Assembly (NCBI GenBank): GCA_964529415.1
Contig: CAZGWD010000005.1
Coordinates: 160,020 to 224,019 of the forward strand
Direction: 5' to 3'
Source: CAYMPH01 sp964529415
GTDB lineage: Bacteria > Spirochaetota > UBA4802 > UBA5550
Length of the DNA: 64,000 nt
A model generated the notes under the pieces. The model was given only the letters and a program-made list of their open reading frames with translations, was not told where the DNA came from and did no database searches. Positions within the stretch are counted from its first letter, which is position 1. The number at the start of each line of letters is the position of its first letter. Positions 26,539-35,496 of the stretch are shown here, piece after piece. The translations under genes were made by a program, and so were the position numbers.

Positions 26539-28485
26539 ATGAAACATCTTAGAAGAATCTTAATTGTCTCATTACTTGCCTTTACAAGCCTAAACTGTTT
26601 TCAAGATGCAGTTGATACGTCAAAAAGTGGCGGTCCTGCTGAATCACCTGCTGACCTGACATTTTTAACATCTGCAATAAAACCAACAACAACTGAAACT
26701 AATGCAATAGTTACAACTGTTGCAGATACTGCAGCAACAGATGCAGCAGCAGCTGCAGATGCAGAAAAAGCAGCAGCTGATGCAGCAAAAGCATTGGCAG
26801 AATCAAAAGCAGCAGCTGAGGCAGCAGCTAAGGCATTAGCAGATTCAAAAGCAGCAGCAGACGCAGCAGCAGCTCAGGCAGCAGCTGATGCAGCAGCAAA
26901 AGCAGCAGCTGATGCAGCAAAAGCAGCTGCAGACGCAAAAGCAGCAGCTGATGCAAAAGCATTAGCAGACGCTCAGGCAGCAGCAGAGGCAAAAGCAGCT
27001 GCAGACGCAGCTAAAGCAGCATTGGAAGCAGCAAAAGCAGCAGCTGACGCTCAGGCAGCAGCAGCAGCAAAAGCAGATGCAGCAGCTCAGGCAGCTTCAC
27101 AGGCAGCTGCTGATGCAGTTAAAGCTCAGTCAGACGCAGTAAAAGCATCAAATGATGCTAAAACTGCAGCTCAAACTGCAGCCCAGACAACAGATGCTGC
27201 AAAAGCTTCTGAAGCGGCAAAAGCAGCAGCTGATGCAGCCAAGATAGCAGAAGAAGCAGCTAAAGCAGCGTCAGACGCAGCTAAAGCAGCAGCAGACGCA
27301 GCAGCAGCTTCAGGTAATAATGCGGCAGCACTTGCAGCAGCAAATTCAGCACAGACAGCAGCAACAGCAGCAGCTGACGCAGCAAAAGTTGCAGCAGATG
27401 CAGCAGCTGACGCACAGGCAGCTGCAATAGCAGCAGCTGAAGCAGAAAGCAATAAAATCACTGTTCAGCTTGATTCAACTGCCGGCAGATGGTTCACCAC
27501 TAATGGCGGAATTTACACAGCATGGGCAAACGAGTCTTTAAGATTAAAAATCGGAAATGTAAAAAAAGCCGGATGGTATAGAATTGCAGTTTCAGCAAAA
27601 AATATCAACGGACCTCTTCCTGATTTCTATAAATTCTTTATAATCACAGCATACAATGAAAATACAGGAAGAAATATAGGCGGAATAGCAGTTAAGGCTT
27701 CAGACAGCGAATTCAATAAAGGAAGCATAAGAGTATATCTTGAACCAAACAGCGATGGCAAGGTAACTGTAGTTCTAAAATGGACAAATGACGCATATAA
27801 AGAAAAAGAATATGATGCCAACATCCTGATTGGAAATGTTGCTGTATGGTATGCTAAAAAGCAGAATTCACCTAAAAAACTTTCAAGAAACGCATTTCAG
27901 TATTCACAGATTGACGGAAGATTTTTCTGGGATGATAAAAGCGTATATACTTTCTGGGCAAATCAGACTATCTCATTCTTCTTCCCGAAACTTGAGCCTG
28001 GTAAATACGAGATTGAAATTACAGCAAAAAACAATGGCGTATTGCCTCCGAAATACAAAGAATTTGAAGTTATTGTTGATGCTGACGGCGTAAGCGAAAC
28101 AGCAAAAATCGATGCAGATGGCGACAACAATAAGAGCGAAAAAGATGATAAAGATAATAAGGGCAAAAATGATAAAGATGACAAAGATGATAACAACAAA
28201 TACCACAAAGGAAGTGTTGTTCTTGATCTGACAGGCGGAGACACAAGCGTATCATTAACATGGATCAACGATATGTATAAAGAAAATGTTTATGATGCCA
28301 ACATCCAGTACAAAAGAATTAAACTTAAAAAAGTCGGCGAATCAAAAAGATCAAAATTTGCAGCATATCTTCTTGGAACAAAAACAGGAAATAAAGTTTT
28401 ACTTGGTGGAATTTTCGGAGTCCTTCTTGTATCAATTGCAGGAATATCAATCTGGAACAGAAAAAAAGCCAAGCTTAACGCATAA
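26539..28485 (+). CDS. Large surface lipoprotein: Ala-rich stalk, two related beta modules, C-terminal membrane helix
   Basis: A 648-residue protein. The signal peptide ends with a spirochaete-like lipobox FTSLNC (Cys20). Residues about 61-304 are an Ala/Lys/Asp/Gln repeat (AADAKAAADAKA-type) forming a long helix or coiled coil. Two related modules follow (about 305-435 and 449-597). Each holds a W..N(G/D)..YT(A/F)WAN start, a YK.F strand and a W.ND.YKE..YDANI end, loosely like calcium-dependent carbohydrate-binding modules. The second contains an Asp/Lys-rich insert (about 524-554). A C-terminal transmembrane helix (617-640) ends in RKKAKL. Start chosen for GAGGAG 7 bases upstream. The stalk and paired modules suggest a surface adhesin or spacer, but the C-terminal helix is odd for a lipoprotein. 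Confidence 0.8.
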   Translation: MKHLRRILIVSLLAFTSLNCFQDAVDTSKSGGPAESPADLTFLTSAIKPTTTETNAIVTTVADTAATDAAAAADAEKAAADAAKALAESKAAAEAAAKALADSKAAADAAAAQAAADAAAKAAADAAKAAADAKAAADAKALADAQAAAEAKAAADAAKAALEAAKAAADAQAAAAAKADAAAQAASQAAADAVKAQSDAVKASNDAKTAAQTAAQTTDAAKASEAAKAAADAAKIAEEAAKAASDAAKAAADAAAASGNNAAALAAANSAQTAATAAADAAKVAADAAADAQAAAIAAAEAESNKITVQLDSTAGRWFTTNGGIYTAWANESLRLKIGNVKKAGWYRIAVSAKNINGPLPDFYKFFIITAYNENTGRNIGGIAVKASDSEFNKGSIRVYLEPNSDGKVTVVLKWTNDAYKEKEYDANILIGNVAVWYAKKQNSPKKLSRNAFQYSQIDGRFFWDDKSVYTFWANQTISFFFPKLEPGKYEIEITAKNNGVLPPKYKEFEVIVDADGVSETAKIDADGDNNKSEKDDKDNKGKNDKDDKDDNNKYHKGSVVLDLTGGDTSVSLTWINDMYKENVYDANIQYKRIKLKKVGESKRSKFAAYLLGTKTGNKVLLGGIFGVLLVSIAGISIWNRKKAKLNA

Positions 28486-28510
28486 TTTCAATATTTAAAC
28501 TTCAATTTAA

Positions 28511-28542
28511 AAAGCCCCTGAAAATTCAGGGGCTTTTTTTTA
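28511..28542 (+). terminator. Strong Rho-independent terminator
   Basis: AAGCCCCTGAA and TTCAGGGGCTT form the stem, followed by eight T, 25 bases after the lipoprotein stop codon. Confidence 0.93.
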
Positions 28543-28636
28543 TTTACTTTATCGGTTAACGGAATGATTAATACAATGATAATAATTGATCTAATTAAAT
28601 CGTAAACTGCTATATATAAAATTCCAAAATCCCCTT

Positions 28637-30631
28637 TTATTTTATTTCAACAGAATATTTTTTTATTATATCCTGAGCCGTTGTTTTCACAAGCGGATCC
28701 AGATCCGGATTGGATGCATCCGAAATTGCCTCTTTAATAATTTCAGCGCAGGCTGATAAATTCTTTTTATCAATTGATTCAAAAATATTTTTATAATTTA
28801 CTTTTACTGAAAGTTTATTTTTCTTCGGCTTGTATCCAAGTCCTGAAAGTATTAGAAATAAACCTGCCTTAAACATATCGCTCTTTTCATTTTTCTGCTT
28901 TATCTGCTCTTTAATCTGCTCGGCATATACACCTTCAGACATCTGCACCCTGTTTACAAGAGTAAAAATCAGACTTCTTGCAAAATCGGGATTATTATCG
29001 ATAAGAGCGCTCAGGTTATCCCTGCTTGCTACAGCAATAACGCAGTCAGTTGCGCATATAGCGCTTGTCTGCCTTTTATTATCCGCCTTTATTGAAAGCT
29101 CGCCGAATATATGACCTTCCTCCACAACATCAACAGTTATAATCTGATCAAGATCTTTCTTCTTGTAGAAAATAACACTGCCTTTTTTAAGAAGATAAAA
29201 CTCTTTTCCTACTTCGCCTTCGTGATATACAACAGTACCTGCAGACATAACCTTAATATCCTGCATTGTGGATACCGGCCGTACGAAAAGTTTTCTCGTG
29301 GTTTCAAAACCTGGAAGCTTAAACGTGAAAACAATACCCTTCCAGATTCTGAAAAAATAATATCTGGCTAAAAATAGATAAAACCTGTATCCAGGGTTTT
29401 TGAAATTTACAACAGAACCGATTGACTCCTGATAATTCCCCTGATTCTCCCAGACAATCTCACCTTTTACTTCCGGCGAAGTGAATTTTGAAAATGAAAA
29501 CTTCAGTGAAATATTTTTATTGGCAGTTGAATACTGCGATGAATTTATAAAACAATTTACTGAAGTTATATCATAGGTTATGAGAATATCATTTTCTTTT
29601 TCATTAAATACTACATCCACATCAGATATAACCGGAATTTTAATTTTGCTTTTCCTGAAAAATTCAGGATTAACAGCTCCCACCAGAATCATTACCAGGC
29701 TCATTGATAGCGGAAAAGCACCAAGAAGAACTATTTCATCTTCAGGCTTAAGTACAAGATTCAGAAAAGCAAGGATTTCCGTTTTGAATGAAACTCCAAC
29801 CACAGCTGCAATCATGAATACAACCATGAAAAAGAATCTGACAATACCGGGTTTCCATAAAAACAGTACAGGCGGATGCAGGTCCGGCTTGCCCATTGAC
29901 TGCATGATCCAACGTTCATACCTCTGCTGACGTTCAATAATGAGCCAGTCTTCAAAACGCAGATTCATTGCAAGCAGTATCTGATGAGGAAGTATTGTAA
30001 TGGTTTTTGCAAGAAGAAGCTCCAGTACAAATACAAGAAGTATAAGCATTGGTGAAGCAAAGTATGATACGTATCCTCCTGATATGAGAATTGTATCAAA
30101 AATTCCGTGGAGAATAATACCATAGGTAAGCGCTCTTATCATGGAACCGGCTTTAAAGGAAAAAGTTGCGCACATTCTGGAAAGCCCCATGAAATAACCC
30201 ATTATTCCGCATGTGGTAATATGAAGAGGTACTGAAAAAAGAATTCTCAGCAGAACCAGGGATTCGCCGAATTTCTCGGAATATAAAATATTCTCAACAA
30301 CAGAAAATCCCAGACCGAACATCATTGCAGACATGATTGCTTCCATTGCGCTGAAGTTCGGATAATGCCTTAAAGTAAAAAGCAGAAATAAAAACACTCC
30401 GACTTTTTCAATCATGGCTGCCTTGACAAATCCTGTAGCAAATACGCCTTCAAATTTAATCTGACTCAGCAGAAACGAATCTGCCAAAAGCAGAAACAAA
30501 GCAAAAGCAATGCCGGATAAAAATGCTTCAATATGCTTGCTGTAAACCGGCCTGAACGAGAAATATCTGAAATATATTAAATAAAATAATGGTATAGGAA
30601 TCAGTGCTATCAGGATTTTTTCAAAACTCAT
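28637..30631 (-). CDS. PrsW-like intramembrane protease fused to a cyclic-nucleotide-binding domain
   Basis: A 664-residue protein. The N-terminal membrane half (1-330, about 9 helices) has the PrsW layout: Glu75 in AAMIEKVG, FGLGFSVVENILY with Glu113, His137 in VPLHITTCG, and LHGIFDT with His175 and Asp179. The first motif is usually EExxK and is reduced here to a single Glu, so activity is uncertain. Residues about 330-440 form a beta domain, perhaps PilZ-like in pattern only. A cNMP-binding domain (about 455-570) has FGELSI and KRQTSA in its phosphate cassette, so nucleotide binding looks intact. PrsW proteins cut anti-sigma factors; here cutting could depend on cAMP or cGMP. The ZAS anti-sigma at 16028 is a conceivable client but not linked by position. 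Confidence 0.82.
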   Translation of the reverse strand: MSFEKILIALIPIPLFYLIYFRYFSFRPVYSKHIEAFLSGIAFALFLLLADSFLLSQIKFEGVFATGFVKAAMIEKVGVFLFLLFTLRHYPNFSAMEAIMSAMMFGLGFSVVENILYSEKFGESLVLLRILFSVPLHITTCGIMGYFMGLSRMCATFSFKAGSMIRALTYGIILHGIFDTILISGGYVSYFASPMLILLVFVLELLLAKTITILPHQILLAMNLRFEDWLIIERQQRYERWIMQSMGKPDLHPPVLFLWKPGIVRFFFMVVFMIAAVVGVSFKTEILAFLNLVLKPEDEIVLLGAFPLSMSLVMILVGAVNPEFFRKSKIKIPVISDVDVVFNEKENDILITYDITSVNCFINSSQYSTANKNISLKFSFSKFTSPEVKGEIVWENQGNYQESIGSVVNFKNPGYRFYLFLARYYFFRIWKGIVFTFKLPGFETTRKLFVRPVSTMQDIKVMSAGTVVYHEGEVGKEFYLLKKGSVIFYKKKDLDQIITVDVVEEGHIFGELSIKADNKRQTSAICATDCVIAVASRDNLSALIDNNPDFARSLIFTLVNRVQMSEGVYAEQIKEQIKQKNEKSDMFKAGLFLILSGLGYKPKKNKLSVKVNYKNIFESIDKKNLSACAEIIKEAISDASNPDLDPLVKTTAQDIIKKYSVEIK

Positions 30632-30720
30632 ATATTCTACCGCTTTTAGATTTAAAATTTACTATAAGACCATATTTTAAAATGTCTTTGTCAACTAAAA
30701 TCCGGATTATATAAACGAAT

Positions 30721-31013
30721 AATGGAACACGGATGACACGGATTTTCATGATTGGCACGGATTTAAGGGATTAAGGACTTTTTTTTCAAAAGATAAATAA
30801 AAAAAGAATATAGAACGCGGATGACGCAGATGATTATGATTGTCGCGGATTTTAAAGGATTAAGGACTTTTTTTCAAAAGATAAAGAAAAAAAAGAAAAA
30901 AGATTTAAATGGATGTGAGGTTTTAAAAAAGAAAAGTGAATATTAATCTTAATAAATTAAAAAAAACCGTGTCATCCGTGTCATCCGTGTCATCCGTGTT
31001 CTATATTTTTTTA
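30721..31013. repeat. Inverted-repeat element, family C (ACACGGATGACACGG)
   Basis: Two direct copies of an approximately 88-base unit begin at 30724 and 30812 with GAACACGGATGAC/GAACGCGGATGAC. The opposite end holds the complement as three tandem 9-base units GTCATCCGT (30971-30997) plus a GTGTTCTATA end. The ends therefore form a large inverted repeat about 290 bases long between the PrsW-like gene and mltD. No gene lies inside. A related element is at 37704-37856. Confidence 0.8.
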
Positions 31014-31065
31014 AGCCCTATAAATTTTAATTGATAAAAAACAGATATATTAATTTCTGCTTATT

Positions 31066-32208
31066 ATGTTAAAAAGACTGATTTTAATAATACCATGTGC
31101 AGTAATTTTTTTTACAGCATTTCCCTCAACTGCTCATTCATGGGAATTCTTCGACTATTTCAATCCGGATCTGACTGAAAAGGAATTTCTGAAGAAAAAC
31201 ACTTTCGATCCATATAAGGACATACAATATCTGCCTCCATATGCTGAAGGCGACATGTTTGCTTCGGTAAATAATCTTTCTGCGATGAGAAGCCCTAAAG
31301 TAAGAAAATTCATTTATCTTTATCTTACAAAAGCACGGCCCTTTTTACAGAGGTCTCTTGCGAGATGCGATATTTATTCAGAAAATACCAGAAAAATTTT
31401 TAAAGAAGAAAATCTTCCGGATGATTTAGCTTTTCTTCCCCTGCTTGAAAGCGGATTTAATCCTGTTGCAGTTTCAAGAAGCGGAGCTACAGGGCTCTGG
31501 CAGTTTCTTGCAGGCACTGCAAAACCTCTCGGGCTGAAAAACGATGCATGGATTGACGAACGGCGCCACAATGAAAAAGCAACGCGTGCTGCAGCACGGC
31601 ATCTCAGGGGTTTACATAATACATTCCATGACTGGGAGCTTGCTCTTTCAGCATACAATGGAGGTGCCGGATATGTACGAAGAACCATGCTGAAATCCGG
31701 AACAAAAACATTGAGAGAACTTCACAGCAGAAATCTGCTGCGCGATGAGACATCGGAATTCGTACCGAAATTTACAGCTCTTCTGATAATTAATAAAAAC
31801 AGAAAACTGTTCGGCATAGATGATGAAGTCACAGCAGAGAAAAGAGAAATTGCAGAGTATACATTTAAATCCCAGTTAGACCTGAGAACTCTATGTGAAA
31901 AAACCGCTACCTCGATTGAGCTGATCAGAAAATTAAATCCTGAGCTCAATACTGATTTCACTCCTCCTTATTACAAAGGATACAGACTTACTATACCTGC
32001 TGAAATAACATCTAAATTCCCCGGAATTGAAGACTCTCTTTATGATAATAAAAATCTCGCAAAGGTAATTCCATATAGAGTAAAAAAAGGAGAGAACATC
32101 TGGTCCATATCAAAAAAATTCGGGAAAAAACAGATAGATATTCTTGTTTTCAATAAAATTGCAGACAGATCGTCTTTACGGGCCGGGGCTTTAATTTATA
32201 TTCCGTAG
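31066..32208 (+). CDS. mltD: Membrane-associated lytic murein transglycosylase with LysM
   Basis: A 380-residue exported enzyme that cleaves peptidoglycan glycan strands to 1,6-anhydro-muropeptides. The signal peptide ends near TAHSW with no lipobox. The SLT domain (about 100-225) has catalytic Glu128 in LPLLESGFNP and the family motifs SGATGLWQF and ALSAYNGG. A degenerate LysM-like segment lies at about 265-312, and a clear LysM peptidoglycan-binding domain at 335-380 (YRVKKGENIWSISKKFG). E. coli MltD is longer and carries more LysM domains. The ribosome site is weak. Single gene, followed by a non-coding island. Confidence 0.92.
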   Translation: MLKRLILIIPCAVIFFTAFPSTAHSWEFFDYFNPDLTEKEFLKKNTFDPYKDIQYLPPYAEGDMFASVNNLSAMRSPKVRKFIYLYLTKARPFLQRSLARCDIYSENTRKIFKEENLPDDLAFLPLLESGFNPVAVSRSGATGLWQFLAGTAKPLGLKNDAWIDERRHNEKATRAAARHLRGLHNTFHDWELALSAYNGGAGYVRRTMLKSGTKTLRELHSRNLLRDETSEFVPKFTALLIINKNRKLFGIDDEVTAEKREIAEYTFKSQLDLRTLCEKTATSIELIRKLNPELNTDFTPPYYKGYRLTIPAEITSKFPGIEDSLYDNKNLAKVIPYRVKKGENIWSISKKFGKKQIDILVFNKIADRSSLRAGALIYIP

Positions 32209-32334
32209 GGGTATATTTTTTTACTCAGACCCTGCCACCCACTTGCTTTGACACCGCTCCTTTTTTTTAATATGCAAATTATAAATATATTTTTTTTAAA
32301 AACTTTCACTTTGAATGGAAGGTGTAATGACACT

Positions 32335-32870
32335 CTCAAGAAGGACTGCTTTTGCGGAAAAGCAGCCCTCCTTGAGAATCCACCCGAAAGCCGCCGCTCA
32401 TTGCCGCGGTCGCTAAAGGGTCTTATTCCAGTTTAAAAAATCTTTCTATATCAACCGAATCTATATTCCCTTCTATACAAAAATTCCCCCTTAACGCCGG
32501 TGGCAAAGGCCACACCGGCTCGTGTAAAAATTTACTGTAATGAGTTTATCTATAATTCCATAATTCATACGAAAGGTAAGGTAACTAATAAAAGGGTTTT
32601 GTTCTGACTCAAAATATAGAAAAACACTTCAACACGAGCCGGTTTCTTTAAAACCGCGCGAAAGGGAGTGATTTTCTCAGGGAGGTAATAAAAGTTCCCT
32701 TTTAACAGAAATAATTTACTAACAAAAAAAGCTCCTTAGCCTCCGCGGCAATGAGCGGGCGGCCGAAGAGTGGCCGCTCTCGTCCATCCATGGACTTTGC
32801 GGCATTGGTACATCCTGTACGGCAGATACATAAGGAGAGAAGGCTGCCAAGACAGCCGTCTCTTCTTATG
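32335..32870. repeat. Nested palindromic non-coding island
   Basis: The 32209-32967 gap has no credible gene but is full of symmetry. Outer hairpins lie at 32335-32376 (19-bp arms) and 32829-32870 (18-bp arms). A long imperfect inverted repeat joins 32390-32418 with 32731-32762 (shared core CTCATTGCCGCGG). An inner inverted repeat ACCGGCTCGTGT (32514-32525) pairs with 32633-32644. A further hairpin lies at 32496-32519. Mismatches in the outer stems are mostly of the kind that become G-U pairs on one strand, which suggests selection for RNA structure or recent decay of a transposable palindrome. Confidence 0.6.
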
Positions 32871-32913
32871 ATAAAGCTACACAGATTATTTCCGGTGAAA
32901 AAGAACTTAAATA

Positions 32914-32942
32914 TTGACATAAAGAATAAACATTTTTATGTG
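32914..32942 (+). promoter_or_regulatory. Possible promoter for tatA-murA-flgF
   Basis: TTGACA (32914-32919), 17 bases, TATGTG (32937-32942), with the tatA ATG 26 bases downstream. Confidence 0.5.
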
Positions 32943-32967
32943 TAGCCATGCAATCAGGAGGAAAAGA

Positions 32968-33126
32968 ATGAATCTGCCGGGCGGATGGGAGCTGATTATT
33001 ATAGTAGTAATAGTTATTATTTTTTTCGGAGGGCCTAAAATCCTGGATTCTCTGAAGGAAGCCGGGAAAACTGCGTATAAAGTAAAAAAAGAGATTGATG
33101 ATATTAAGGATATTACCAAAAAGTGA
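32968..33126 (+). CDS. tatA: Twin-arginine translocase subunit TatA/TatE family
   Basis: A 52-residue protein with one N-terminal membrane helix (WELIIIVVIVIIFFG), the conserved FGGPKI hinge and a Lys-rich amphipathic helix, the TatA/TatB pattern. It would build the pore for export of folded twin-arginine proteins. Start at 32968 follows AGGAGG by 6 bases; an in-frame upstream ATG at 32938 lies inside the promoter and is rejected. The amphipathic tail is short, favouring TatA over TatB. No tatC is nearby. murA follows after 44 bases. Confidence 0.85.
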   Translation: MNLPGGWELIIIVVIVIIFFGGPKILDSLKEAGKTAYKVKKEIDDIKDITKK

Positions 33127-33170
33127 TTCTCGCTTTTCAGGGTAAATTTTAAAAAACAGGGGTACTTCTT

Positions 33171-34439
33171 GTGGATATATATAAAATAAAAGGCGGGAAA
33201 AAACTCGCAGGAGAAGTCAGAATATCAGGCGCAAAAAACGCAGCTCTTCCAATAATTGTAGCAAGTCTTCTTGCTGATGGAGAAACGATTCTCAAAAATG
33301 TTCCGGATCTGAAAGATATCCGGACTATAATAAAAGTTATCGAATATTTAGGCGCTGAAACTTTATTTACTCCGGAAGATAACACCCTTAAAATAACTGT
33401 AAAAAATATTAAAAACGCTGAGGTTCCATACGACCTTGTTAAAACCATGAGAGCCTCTGTTTATGTAATGGGTCCGCTCTTAGCAAGAATCGGAGAAGCG
33501 GATGTTTCACTGCCGGGCGGCTGCGCAATTGGCGAAAGGCCGATCGATATTCATCTTGCAGGTTTTGAAGCACTTGGAACAAAAATTGAAATTGAGCATG
33601 GCTTCATTAAAGCAAGAGCTGAAAAACTTTCAGGCAATACTTATAAAATGCGGGGAATATCTGTCGGAGCCACTGCAAACATCATGATGGCTGCTGTTCT
33701 TGCAAAAGGAAGAACTATTCTTGAAAACTGTGCTCTTGAGCCGGATATTGTTGATTTGGGGCAATTTCTGAATAAAATGGGCGCAGAAATCACAGGACTG
33801 GGGTCAGAGCGCATTGAAATTGAAGGTGTAAAAAAACTTTCACCTGTAACCTATACAATTATGCCAGACAGAATTGAAGCCGGCACTCAGCTTCTCGCCG
33901 GAGCCATAACCAGAGGAAATCTCAAGATTACAGATATGGTTCCTGAGCACATTGGAGCTTTGATTGATACGCTCAAAGAGATTGGATTCAATCTCGATTC
34001 CGGCAAGGACTGGGTTTCAATATCAGCCTCAAAAAAGCTTAACGGAGCTGTTATAAAAACAATGCCTTACCCCGGATTTCCAACAGATCTCCAGGCTCCT
34101 CTAATGTCTTTAACAACAACAATTCCTGGAATTTCAGTAATTATTGAAACAATTTTTGAAAACAGATTCACCCACGCGCCAGAGCTCCGCAGAATGGGCG
34201 CAGACATTACAATAGAGGGAAATGTTGCAGTTGTAAAGGGGGTTAAAAAGCTTTCTGCAGCGCCTGTTATGATGTCGGATTTAAGGGCAGGAGCAGCTCT
34301 CGTTATTGCAGCTCTTGGAGCAGCCGGAACAACAGAAATCAGAAGAATTTATCATTCTGACCGCGGATATGAAAAATTATCTCATAAGTTAAACGCTATT
34401 GGTGCCGATATTAAAAGGGTAACTGGAGGAAACCCATGA
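33171..34439 (+). CDS. murA: UDP-N-acetylglucosamine 1-carboxyvinyltransferase
   Basis: First committed enzyme of peptidoglycan synthesis, adding enolpyruvate from PEP to UDP-GlcNAc in the cytoplasm. Its 422 residues give the usual length. The N-terminus KIKGGKKLAGEVRISGAKNA is typical, the catalytic Cys118 is in LPGGCAIGERPIDIH (equivalent to E. coli Cys115, hence fosfomycin-sensitive type), and the C-terminal DLRAGAALVIAALGA is conserved. GTG start. Its stop overlaps the next start by 4 bases (ATGA), coupling cell-wall and flagellar rod genes. Confidence 0.97.
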   Translation: MDIYKIKGGKKLAGEVRISGAKNAALPIIVASLLADGETILKNVPDLKDIRTIIKVIEYLGAETLFTPEDNTLKITVKNIKNAEVPYDLVKTMRASVYVMGPLLARIGEADVSLPGGCAIGERPIDIHLAGFEALGTKIEIEHGFIKARAEKLSGNTYKMRGISVGATANIMMAAVLAKGRTILENCALEPDIVDLGQFLNKMGAEITGLGSERIEIEGVKKLSPVTYTIMPDRIEAGTQLLAGAITRGNLKITDMVPEHIGALIDTLKEIGFNLDSGKDWVSISASKKLNGAVIKTMPYPGFPTDLQAPLMSLTTTIPGISVIIETIFENRFTHAPELRRMGADITIEGNVAVVKGVKKLSAAPVMMSDLRAGAALVIAALGAAGTTEIRRIYHSDRGYEKLSHKLNAIGADIKRVTGGNP

Positions 34440-35272
34440 TTAGAGGCATTTATACAGGCGCATCCGGAATGATTGCTCAGCAGGCAAGACTGGATTCTAT
34501 TTCCAATAATTTAGCCAATATTGACAAAACCGGATATAAAAAAGATACAACCATTTTCAAATCTTTTCCGGAAATGCTTATCCGCAGAGTTAATGAAAGC
34601 GGCCTTGGTATTGTTCCATCAGGTTCATATGATTCAATGCCTATAGTGGGAAAGCTTGGAACAGGCGCTGAAGTTAATGAGGTTTATACGCAATTTGAGC
34701 AGGGATCGCTTCAGAGAACAGAAAACAGTTTTGATATGGCTCTTGAAGGAAAAGGATTTTTCACTGTTTTAACCGAACGAGGCGAAAGATACTCCAGAGA
34801 CGGGGCATTCACTGTTAATAATGAAGGAATTCTTGTAACAAAAAACGGCAATCCGGTTATTGGCGAGAACGGTCAGATCAGGGTTCAGCCGAATAATTTC
34901 GTGGTAAATGAAAGAGGCGAAATTGTAGTAAACAATGCCATTTCCCGAGATCCGAAAGACATGGTAAACAAGTACAACAACAACTGGGAGGAACCGGTTG
35001 TAATAGATAAACTTAAAGTGGTAAATTTCGAGAACGTCCGCGAAATAAAAAAAGAAGGCGATTCACTTTACAGGGATACAGAATTTTCAGGCCCTGCCCT
35101 TCCTGCCCAGGATTACAAAGTCGTCCAGGGATTTCTTGAAAAATCTAACGTAAATGCTATCAGGGAGATGGTTGATTTAATAGAGGTCCAGAGAAGCTAC
35201 GAAGCAAATCAGAAAACCGTATCAACCCACGATCAGACGCTCGGCAAGCTTATTAATGAGATGAATAGATAA
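34436..35272 (+). CDS. flgF: Flagellar basal-body rod protein, FlgF/FlhO type
   Basis: A 278-residue rod/hook family protein. The N-terminal helix MIRGIYTGASGMIAQQARLD with NNLANIDKTGYKKD is the flagellar basal-body rod signature, and the C-terminal helix (EVQRSYEANQKTVSTHDQ) packs against it. The middle (about 85-200) matches FlgF/FlgG rather than FlgE by length. The lone gene could be FlgF or FlgG; the N-terminus is more like spirochaete FlgF (FlhO). Translationally coupled to murA and ended by a strong terminator. Confidence 0.88.
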   Translation: MIRGIYTGASGMIAQQARLDSISNNLANIDKTGYKKDTTIFKSFPEMLIRRVNESGLGIVPSGSYDSMPIVGKLGTGAEVNEVYTQFEQGSLQRTENSFDMALEGKGFFTVLTERGERYSRDGAFTVNNEGILVTKNGNPVIGENGQIRVQPNNFVVNERGEIVVNNAISRDPKDMVNKYNNNWEEPVVIDKLKVVNFENVREIKKEGDSLYRDTEFSGPALPAQDYKVVQGFLEKSNVNAIREMVDLIEVQRSYEANQKTVSTHDQTLGKLINEMNR

Positions 35273-35296
35273 CAATTAAATATACTTTTTAACACA

Positions 35297-35328
35297 AAAG
35301 GCCAGGTTATAACACCTGGCCTTTTTTT
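35297..35328 (+). terminator. Strong Rho-independent terminator after flgF
   Basis: AAAGGCCAGGT and ACCTGGCCTTT form an 11-bp stem with a six-base loop and a T run. Confidence 0.95.
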
Positions 35329-35365
35329 GCATATTGCATTAAAAGATTATATCAGTACCTTTTCT

Positions 35366-35390
35366 GTCATGCCTGCGAATGCAGGAATCC
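35366..35390. repeat. Family B palindromic repeat (single copy)
   Basis: GTCATGCCTGCGAATGCAGG followed by AATCC contains a hairpin CCTGC/GCAGG. Related copies lie at 42739-42763, 42831-42857, 47868-47955, 53965-54002 and 54021-54044. Confidence 0.75.
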
Positions 35391-35496
35391 CATCGCAAAT
35401 ATTTTCTACAAGATTCATCCAAGGGTGCAAGACAAGTATTTGTTATCACAAAACAGGAATGTCAATTTACACAAACATTCTTGAATTACAATAATT

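Noticed and set aside
27171..27461. Ala/Ser-rich frame antisense to the lipoprotein stalk
   Set aside because: It arises from the reverse complement of the GCAGC repeat tract, which lacks stops on several frames.
30971..30997. Tandem GTCATCCGT units as an origin-type iteron
   Set aside because: They are the complement of the other end of the family C element, and no replication gene is near.
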